DNA of 5,643 nucleotides from Candidatus Zhuqueibacterota bacterium (GTDB lineage Bacteria; SM23-31; B21-G16): assembly GCA_003644825.1 (NCBI GenBank), contig QNDJ01000136.1:1-5643 (forward strand), in the 5' to 3' direction. The translations under genes were made by a program, and so were the position numbers. Below are positions 1-5,643 of this stretch, piece by piece. Position 1 is the first letter of the stretch. Each line of letters opens with the position of its first letter. Under the pieces are notes generated by a model. The model worked only from the letters and a program-made list of their open reading frames with translations. It had not been told where the DNA came from and made no database searches.

Positions 1-1
1 A

Positions 2-55
2 ATTATATCTGTTGTTTTTATTCTTTTATTATATAGTATTAATTTAAATTCTCAG
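2..55 (+). other. Signal peptide remnant of the left gene
   Basis: Codons from nt 2 read IISVVFILLLYSINLNSQ, a hydrophobic stretch followed by the polar YREKVIF. This looks like the h-region and cleavage region of a Sec signal peptide, with a plausible cut between Ser (50-52) and Gln (53-55). No Cys lies at the cleavage region, so it does not look like a lipoprotein. The n-region and start codon lie upstream of the window. This argues against the in-frame GTG at 122, which has no purine-rich Shine-Dalgarno sequence before it and would remove the signal and the first strand of the beta-sandwich. Confidence 0.8.
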
Positions 56-3000
56 TATAGAGAAAAAGTTATTTTTTATGATGACTTCAACAAATATAAG
101 AATGGTTCCAGTGGTTTACCGGTGTGGATTCCTGTAAAAGGTGAATGGAAAATTGTAGATGGAAAATATTACCAGGGGTCGCATAAATACGATTGTGGAG
201 CAATGTTGAACATTTTCCTGAGTGGAGATTATATTATTGAAACCTCTATAAGGTATATTAATGGAGAGCCTGGGGCAGGATTTTTCTTTAATTCTGAGAG
301 TTTTGAGAAAACAGAATTTTCTCAAATGTTGAGATTTGAATCATCAAAGTCAATGATTCTCGGGAAGTTTTCGCCATCAGGATATGATGCAACATCGGCA
401 GTAAAAGTGAAGTTTAATGACCATAAATGGCATAAACTGAAAGTTTACGTAAACGGAGAAAAATACAGATACTCTGTTTATATGGATGATAAAATTGTAG
501 CTGAAGATATACAGCTATTTTATAATTCTGGATTTCCGGGTCTGGAATGTTCGGGAAGTGAATTTGAATTTGATGATTTTAAAATTATAAAGGTTATTAC
601 AGGGTACAATCCTTCTAAAATTCACTGGGTAAGAGATTTTATTTTTGATAACAATAATAATCTGGTTATTCCTGATAGAATTAATGGCCTGATAAGGATA
701 TTTGATTTAAAGGGAAATGTTTTAAGAGAGGTAGGCACTCCTGAAAAGCAATTCGGGCAACTGAAAGCCCCGGCTCTTATTACATTAAGTAGTTCAGGGG
801 ATTTTATTGTTATGGATAATGCACGAAAAGTGATTCATATTTTTGATAAGAAAGGGGTATGGAAAAATTCCTTTGGTTCGAGTGGAAAATTTTTTAATCC
901 GGTTTCTCTTGCAACTGATGATAATGATAACATTTTTGTTCTTGATAACGGAGATAATAAAATTAAAGTTTTTAATATTCAGGGAAAATTTGTTGCAGAG
1001 TTTGGGCAAAATAGGTTGAAAAATCCTTCTGATATGTGTATTTCAGGTGGGAAAATTTATATTGTTAATCGGAATGATTTTCGTGTAGAAATATATTTAT
1101 GGGATGGAGTAAAAGCAAAATGGATTTCTTTTATTAGATATGGTTCAGGTAACTGCAGGGGAATAGCGGTGAAAAATGATTTTATATATTTATCGATTGA
1201 TAATAGTGTTAAAAAAATTGATTTTAAAGGAAATGTGAAGAAGAGTTATTTATGTAAATCTATTGGGTATTTTTATCCCTGGAAGTTGAGATTTGGTCCT
1301 GACAATAAATTATATATCAGTGATTATTCAGGAAGCAGAATAATAATTACTGATAAGAACTTAACGGATATTGATGTAAAGATAGATTTTCTTAAATCGG
1401 ATGAAGTTTCTATTGAGTGGAAGACCCCGGAGGTTCTTTCTTCAGAAATTGTTGTTAAAAAGGACAGAAAAGAGTTTTTGAGAAAAAAAGATGAAGAAAA
1501 GCTGTTGCATAAATTTGTATTATCTGATTTGGGATTTTCCAGGAATTATAGGTTTCATATTAAACCGGTATTGAATTCTATACCTTCTTATGATGGGTTT
1601 TCCAGAGAGTTTTCTTTTACTACTAAAGCTGGTAAAGGAACGAAACAATACTGGCATTTTCCTGCTGTTGCTTTGATTTTTACAAATGTTTTCGATAAAA
1701 AAACGATGAAGGACACATATCCTCCAATGCCTCCTCTTGAGAAAAGAGAGATTGAACGATTTATAAAACAGATTAAAGATGCCGAAAGGTTTTACTGGTT
1801 TACTTCTAACCTGAATTTTCACCTTGATGTTGATATTATTGTTGTGGATGATAAACTGGAGAGGAGTGAGGTATTTGATAACAGCCCTTATTATTATCCA
1901 TTAAAGGATGTTATAATTAAGTATATAACAGAAGCGGGAAAGAGAGTCTCAGATTACTACGGGGTTCTCTATATGGTTTGTGTGAGGGATTATGATGAGA
2001 AGTCCGGTCATTATTATCTCAGGGGGAAAGGCGGAGCTTTTACAGAAGGGATAAATACTGGAGATGGATATGGAATTTCCTGGTGGGAAGTTACAAAAAA
2101 AGACCATAGCTCCGGAAATAACTGGTTAATGACTCATGAATTCAATCATCAACTGGATATTCTTTTTTTGAATGGTGGTCATCCTGAATACTGGTTCAAT
2201 CATTTTAATCCGAATATAGGGACAGCGGCAAAGTTTGGAGAGCATTTTGATGGAAATGCTTATATTATGAGGATGGTTCCCCGGATGAACTGGCTGGATT
2301 TAAAATCGGGAGACCTGAGGGTTACTGCTGATAGGGATGAGGATGGTATTCCGGATGATGAACCTTGTTTTCCTGCTGATGAAAAAAGACTCGGAAGTAG
2401 CCCTTATTTAAAGGATACTGATGGTGATGGGCTTTCGGATTTTGATGAGATTGCAGTTTCAAACTGGATTGTTGAAGGTGTTGGTGAAACTTACGGTGGA
2501 AAGAGGATTTTCCCTGATTTGAATAATCCAGACACTGATGGTGATGGTATACCTGATGGAAAAGACCTATATCCGGTATATCCTTTTAAACCGGAAATAG
2601 AATACAGAACTCCGATGATTGATGGAATTTTCTCTGAAGGTGAATGGACAGAATTTGCCGTGTTTGATGACCCTGCTGTAAAAGCAGAAATTTTTATGAA
2701 CTGGGACAGCACTAAATTTTATATAGGGATAATAACTGACAGAAAAATTCCTTTTAAAGTTCAGATTGATTTCAATGCTGATGGATGGTTCATTGGAAGG
2801 GATAATTACCTTGTAGAAGTTGAAAAAAATAGTAATGGAAAATTTTCTTATAGTGTGAATATTTTCAATGCATCTGATTTAAAGCGATGGCCCTTTATGG
2901 ATAGGGAGTTAAGTAAGAAAAAGAAAATTGATTTTGCATATTCAAAAAAAGATAATAAATATTTCTTTGAGATAGGAATTCCACAAGACCCTGATACAGG

Positions 3001-3127
3001 TATTGACCTTTTCAAAAATGAAATAATAAGTTTTAATGTAGGTTTTAAAGATAAAAATAAAAATAATAGATACTTAACGTTATTTGAACCAAATACTTTA
3101 TTTGATGCGAAGTTAATTGTTCATTAA
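2..3127 (+). CDS. Secreted multidomain protein: ConA/LamG-like, NHL propeller, FN3, HExxH metallopeptidase-like, TSP3 repeats, CBM9-like (5' partial)
   Basis: The frame is open from the window edge, so the gene is 5'-truncated; 1041 codons are visible, ending in TAA at 3125-3127. Residue 1 is the codon at nt 2. Domains seen by eye: signal peptide h-region (1-17); concanavalin/LamG-like sandwich (about 23-195, opening with YDDFN and closing with FDDFKI); about six NHL blades forming a beta-propeller (208-454, recurrent units such as DNDNIFVLDNGDNKIKVFN); FN3-like domain (455-547); metallopeptidase-like domain (548-776) with HEFNH at 712-716 and a GEHFDGNAY segment at 746-754; thrombospondin type 3 Asp-rich repeats starting at 777, 805 and 844; CBM9-like domain (about 866-1041, opening with IDGIFSEGEW). 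HExxH is the zinc-binding motif of many metallopeptidases, and CBM9 domains bind sugars. I infer an exported, calcium-stabilised protein that binds glycans and may hydrolyse protein. The substrate is unknown and activity is unproven. I recognise no named gene. Confidence 0.9.
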   Translation: MISVVFILLLYSINLNSQYREKVIFYDDFNKYKNGSSGLPVWIPVKGEWKIVDGKYYQGSHKYDCGAMLNIFLSGDYIIETSIRYINGEPGAGFFFNSESFEKTEFSQMLRFESSKSMILGKFSPSGYDATSAVKVKFNDHKWHKLKVYVNGEKYRYSVYMDDKIVAEDIQLFYNSGFPGLECSGSEFEFDDFKIIKVITGYNPSKIHWVRDFIFDNNNNLVIPDRINGLIRIFDLKGNVLREVGTPEKQFGQLKAPALITLSSSGDFIVMDNARKVIHIFDKKGVWKNSFGSSGKFFNPVSLATDDNDNIFVLDNGDNKIKVFNIQGKFVAEFGQNRLKNPSDMCISGGKIYIVNRNDFRVEIYLWDGVKAKWISFIRYGSGNCRGIAVKNDFIYLSIDNSVKKIDFKGNVKKSYLCKSIGYFYPWKLRFGPDNKLYISDYSGSRIIITDKNLTDIDVKIDFLKSDEVSIEWKTPEVLSSEIVVKKDRKEFLRKKDEEKLLHKFVLSDLGFSRNYRFHIKPVLNSIPSYDGFSREFSFTTKAGKGTKQYWHFPAVALIFTNVFDKKTMKDTYPPMPPLEKREIERFIKQIKDAERFYWFTSNLNFHLDVDIIVVDDKLERSEVFDNSPYYYPLKDVIIKYITEAGKRVSDYYGVLYMVCVRDYDEKSGHYYLRGKGGAFTEGINTGDGYGISWWEVTKKDHSSGNNWLMTHEFNHQLDILFLNGGHPEYWFNHFNPNIGTAAKFGEHFDGNAYIMRMVPRMNWLDLKSGDLRVTADRDEDGIPDDEPCFPADEKRLGSSPYLKDTDGDGLSDFDEIAVSNWIVEGVGETYGGKRIFPDLNNPDTDGDGIPDGKDLYPVYPFKPEIEYRTPMIDGIFSEGEWTEFAVFDDPAVKAEIFMNWDSTKFYIGIITDRKIPFKVQIDFNADGWFIGRDNYLVEVEKNSNGKFSYSVNIFNASDLKRWPFMDRELSKKKKIDFAYSKKDNKYFFEIGIPQDPDTGIDLFKNEIISFNVGFKDKNKNNRYLTLFEPNTLFDAKLIVH

Positions 3128-3142
3128 TTATATAAAGAAAAT

Positions 3143-3184
3143 CAGAAGAATCTTAATTCTCTAAAATCTGGATTTTTATTTTTT
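3143..3184. terminator. Possible weak bidirectional terminator between convergent genes
   Basis: Only 48 bp separate the two TAA stops. AGAAT (3147-3151) can pair with ATTCT (3156-3160) around a 4-nt loop, and CAGA (3143-3146) with TCTG (3167-3170) outside it. AAAAT (3163-3167) can alternatively pair with ATTTT (3172-3176). A T-rich run at 3173-3184 follows for the plus-strand gene, and the A-rich stretch at 3132-3141 gives a T-rich tail for the minus-strand gene. The stems are short and A+T-rich, so they would be unstable. The placement between convergent genes is the main support. The T-run overlaps the last codons of the minus-strand gene. Confidence 0.3.
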
Positions 3185-5643
3185 AGTTCTGATAACTTTT
3201 ACATCAGCCCAATTGGCGTGGTCATAATTTATGCCATCACCTGCATCTGCTACATGAAGTTTTAACTTATCAATTCCTGAAATAGTGATTGATACTTTAA
3301 CTGGCAGGTCATTTCTCTTCATTATCGGGCTTTTCCATAAAAGTTTTCCATCTCCAAAAACTTGAAAGATAACGCTTGATTTTACATTTCCCTTCATATT
3401 AGCGTCGATTCCGACCTCTGCCTTAAAGATATCAAACTCTCCTTTCAGGTTATATATAATATCGGATACTGCATGGGTTCCAATTCCCTTTTTGTAGGTT
3501 TTATTTGCAATTTTTATTGGATAACCATCTATGGACTTGTTCATTCTGGTAGTACCCCAGCCAGATGTTGCTAAATCCGGTGTTACATCTGAAAGGTAGA
3601 CTTCTTCAGGTAATAAGTCTTTTATTTTAAAGAACTTAACGGTTCCTTCAGTGCTTTTTTTTCCATCATACCAGACTGTTTTAATTTCAATTTTGTTTTC
3701 TGTATTTAGGGAAAGCCCACCAATAATTGCACTGTTAGAAGGGGTATATCCCGAAAGTTTGTTGTTTACATAAACATAATAACCAGCATATAAGTAATAA
3801 TTATTATTCCAGGTGGCTTTTATTCTGGTAAAACCAATTGGTTCTATTTTTAGGCCCCTTGGTTTACGGACAGGAAAGGAGTAGATACTTGTACTATCGA
3901 ATGTAACTTTCCAGTTAACCTCTCCTGTTCTGGGGCTTATAATTTCGATTTCACTCCACCCCTGATAATTTTTTATTTTAACAGGGAGATTTTCTGCTGT
4001 AGCTTCTTTAATTTTATATGATATTTTTTTCTGAGGGTAGGCAAATCTTATTTTATATGGGTCATTTTTTATTATTCGGCTTTTCCCGGAGTAATATTTT
4101 TTTAGACTATTATATTCAAAGGATAAAAGGTCAATCCATCCCTGGGTTATGTGTCTATTTGTGGAGACAAGAACCGGTCTATCTTTTTCAGGCATTATTG
4201 TTAGAACCCTACAACTTGCAGGTGATAATTGAGCAAAGTATCCATTTTTCCAGCATCCCAGATATTCTTCATTCCAGAAATCGAAAATGTGCATTTTTGT
4301 TTTTTCAGGAAAACCGAGGTCTTTCCAGCTAACATAAATTATATCATTTTTATCGGGGTCAAAGTTAAAAAGACCTAAAACATCATATTTTCGTTCTGAT
4401 TGATTAATTTTTAAATCCCATATTCTTTTATTTTTTTTAGATGGAAACAGGTCGAAAGGTCTTATATTTAGGGCAGGGTATACCCTTTTCATTATATCTA
4501 CTCTTTCAGGAGAAAGGTCAAATAATCTATCGCTTGCCATAAGTGCCTGACCGGTAAGCCCCTGAAGGGAAGCCCAGGCACGTGCCATATTCAATGTTAA
4601 AGGATGCCTTAGAACCATAACGTCAGGGTCACAATACCAGACTATATTATGAAGATAATAGTATTTCATCGTCGCACTTAAAGAAACCCTGAACCCTTTC
4701 CATCCAAGTATAATGTCTCCCCCTGTTCTTGAACCATTCATTATTCCAGTTCCCAGTAAAGGTATGCCCCAGCACCCAAGCAGGTATGTGTCGTTACCTA
4801 TTGTTTTTCTTATTGTTTTAAGAGTGTTTCTATATAATGTTTCGTAATCATCTGAAGGAGTTTTCATAAAATCTTTTTTATTTTTAAATTCGTTTATAAC
4901 TATTGGTTGTCCATCTATTTTGAAATATTCATAACCCCATTTATTGTGTAAAGTGTTAAACAGGTCGGATAAGTACTCGTGAGATGCAGGATTAGAAGGA
5001 TCAATAAGATATGTTCCTTCCCAGGTAGAAGATGCAGATTTTCCATTTTCTTTGAGGAGAAAGCAATTCCATTTTTTTACAACGTTTTCATTACTCTGAC
5101 CGTGAGAAGCAAGCCATAATCCGGGCAGAAGGCCTTGAGCTTTTATAAATTGAGCGAGCTTATCCATACCAGAGCTGAACCTTTTATCTATAGTTGTCCA
5201 ATCTCTGTTTTCTCCTAATCCGTGTCCTGTTCCCTGCCATCCGTCATCGATCTGGCAGTATCTGGCACCATATTCTCTGAGGTTTTTTCCGAGCCATTCT
5301 GCGTTTTTCATTATTTCTTCTGCCGAAATTTCCTGATAATAGTAATACCAGGAACACCACCCTGACGGGGGAAGTGGAAAGTGTGTTTTATCTATAGGTT
5401 TATAATATTTAATACCGAGAACATCTCTGTAATAATTTTTTATTATTTCACCATTATTAAGAGTTACCATATCTTTTATCGGGTCAAATATTCCATCAGC
5501 AAGGGGGGTGTTAATGTTACCAAGAGTCATAATGAATAAATCTTTATTTGCGTTATCTTTTATTCTGCAAGGAAAGGGATGAGGCCATTTTTCTTGACTT
5601 AACAGGGATAAAGGTGGAATAACCATTAATAGAATAATAAAAA
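3176..5643 (-). CDS. Secreted clan GH-D glycoside hydrolase (GH36/GH27-like, putative alpha-galactosidase) with C-terminal NPCBM domain (5' partial)
   Basis: The frame is open to the right edge, so the gene is 5'-truncated; 821 codons are visible, ending in TAA (complement of 3176-3178). Numbering is from the internal Met at 5626. A signal peptide precedes a short beta region (about 12-80). The catalytic (beta/alpha)8 barrel (about 85-395) carries GWCSW (89-93), IDDGW (126-130, the family's sugar-binding Asp pair), YFKIDG with predicted nucleophile Asp238 (nt 4913-4915), and SRTGGDI with predicted acid/base Asp304 (nt 4715-4717). Beta-sandwich regions follow (about 400-590, including STNRHITQGWIDL), then an FN3-like module (590-665) and an NPCBM/CBM51-type domain (about 675-816) marked by SGWGTTRMNKSIDG, YKKGIGTHA and ADAGDGINYDHANW. 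Known members retain anomeric configuration and remove terminal alpha-galactose or alpha-GalNAc. The exact substrate cannot be read from sequence. It probably acts in the periplasm or outside the cell. Confidence 0.92.
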   Translation of the reverse strand, partial: FIILLMVIPPLSLLSQEKWPHPFPCRIKDNANKDLFIMTLGNINTPLADGIFDPIKDMVTLNNGEIIKNYYRDVLGIKYYKPIDKTHFPLPPSGWCSWYYYYQEISAEEIMKNAEWLGKNLREYGARYCQIDDGWQGTGHGLGENRDWTTIDKRFSSGMDKLAQFIKAQGLLPGLWLASHGQSNENVVKKWNCFLLKENGKSASSTWEGTYLIDPSNPASHEYLSDLFNTLHNKWGYEYFKIDGQPIVINEFKNKKDFMKTPSDDYETLYRNTLKTIRKTIGNDTYLLGCWGIPLLGTGIMNGSRTGGDIILGWKGFRVSLSATMKYYYLHNIVWYCDPDVMVLRHPLTLNMARAWASLQGLTGQALMASDRLFDLSPERVDIMKRVYPALNIRPFDLFPSKKNKRIWDLKINQSERKYDVLGLFNFDPDKNDIIYVSWKDLGFPEKTKMHIFDFWNEEYLGCWKNGYFAQLSPASCRVLTIMPEKDRPVLVSTNRHITQGWIDLLSFEYNSLKKYYSGKSRIIKNDPYKIRFAYPQKKISYKIKEATAENLPVKIKNYQGWSEIEIISPRTGEVNWKVTFDSTSIYSFPVRKPRGLKIEPIGFTRIKATWNNNYYLYAGYYVYVNNKLSGYTPSNSAIIGGLSLNTENKIEIKTVWYDGKKSTEGTVKFFKIKDLLPEEVYLSDVTPDLATSGWGTTRMNKSIDGYPIKIANKTYKKGIGTHAVSDIIYNLKGEFDIFKAEVGIDANMKGNVKSSVIFQVFGDGKLLWKSPIMKRNDLPVKVSITISGIDKLKLHVADAGDGINYDHANWADVKVIRTKK
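5584..5643 (-). other. Signal peptide remnant of the right gene
   Basis: Read from the window edge on the minus strand, the frame gives FIILLMVIPPLSLLSQEKWP: a hydrophobic core with Pro-Pro, then Ser-Gln and a polar mature start. A plausible cut lies between Ser and Gln. The only Met here (5624-5626) sits inside the hydrophobic core, has no Shine-Dalgarno-like sequence before it, and follows five in-frame hydrophobic codons. It is therefore an internal residue, and the true start is beyond the window. Confidence 0.78.

Noticed and set aside
116-325. Minus-strand open frame of 69 codons
   Set aside because: It overlaps the ConA-like domain of the left gene in antisense and has no support.
794-1009. 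Minus-strand open frame of 71 codons
   Set aside because: It lies antisense within the NHL region of the left gene, whose protein has clear domain structure. The Asn/Ile/Lys-rich product shows no motif.
600-1370. Possible DNA-level tandem repeat in the NHL region
   Set aside because: The blades repeat only at protein-pattern level; the nucleotide sequences have diverged and no direct DNA repeat is visible.
1520-1822. Minus-strand open frame of 100 codons
   Set aside because: It is antisense to the FN3/metallopeptidase part of the left gene. Its composition is that of a shadow frame, with no recognisable domain.
2491-2712. Minus-strand open frame of 73 codons
   Set aside because: It is the complement of the Asp/Gly-rich TSP3 and CBM9-like coding region, giving a Ser/Pro/Gly-rich shadow product.
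4018-4332. Plus-strand open frame of 104 codons
   Set aside because: It is antisense to the beta-sandwich part of the glycosidase, with no motif and no plausible ribosome binding site.
1-5643. tRNA, rRNA, riboswitch, CRISPR array or insertion sequence
   Set aside because: Coding sequence fills all but 48 bp. No cloverleaf, direct-repeat array, terminal inverted repeats or transposase motif was seen on either strand.

Overview
The window holds two long convergent genes and almost nothing else. Both run off the window at their 5' ends, so neither true start codon, ribosome binding site nor promoter is visible. The DNA is A+T-rich (roughly one third G+C by eye) and uses the standard code. Both genes encode large secreted multidomain proteins. 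Nothing here fixes the taxonomy. The signal peptides ending in Ser-Gln and the domains (NHL, thrombospondin type 3 repeat, CBM9-like, NPCBM, clan GH-D glycosidase) suit an A+T-rich, glycan-degrading, Gram-negative-type bacterium, for example an uncultivated PVC/Omnitrophota-like or Bacteroidota-like lineage. That is a weak inference.

Left, plus strand (2-3127): at least 1041 codons. Order of parts: hydrophobic signal peptide, concanavalin/LamG-like beta-sandwich, about six NHL beta-propeller blades, an FN3-like domain, a putative zinc metallopeptidase domain with an HEFNH (HExxH) motif, thrombospondin type 3 calcium-binding repeats, and a C-terminal CBM9-like carbohydrate-binding domain.

Middle (3128-3175): 48 bp between the two stop codons, with weak A+T-rich hairpins that may act as a shared terminator.

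Right, minus strand (5643-3176): at least 821 codons. Order of parts: signal peptide, short N-terminal beta region, clan GH-D (GH36/GH27-like, alpha-galactosidase type) barrel with a recognisable nucleophile and acid/base, beta-sandwich domains, an FN3-like module, and a C-terminal NPCBM (CBM51-type) domain.

Together they look like part of an extracellular glycan or glycoprotein degradation locus: one protein binds sugar and may cut protein, the other removes alpha-linked galactose-type residues. They are transcribed towards each other, so they are not one operon, and the functional link is inferred from proximity and shared secretion only. No RNA gene, mobile element, CRISPR array or tandem DNA repeat was seen.
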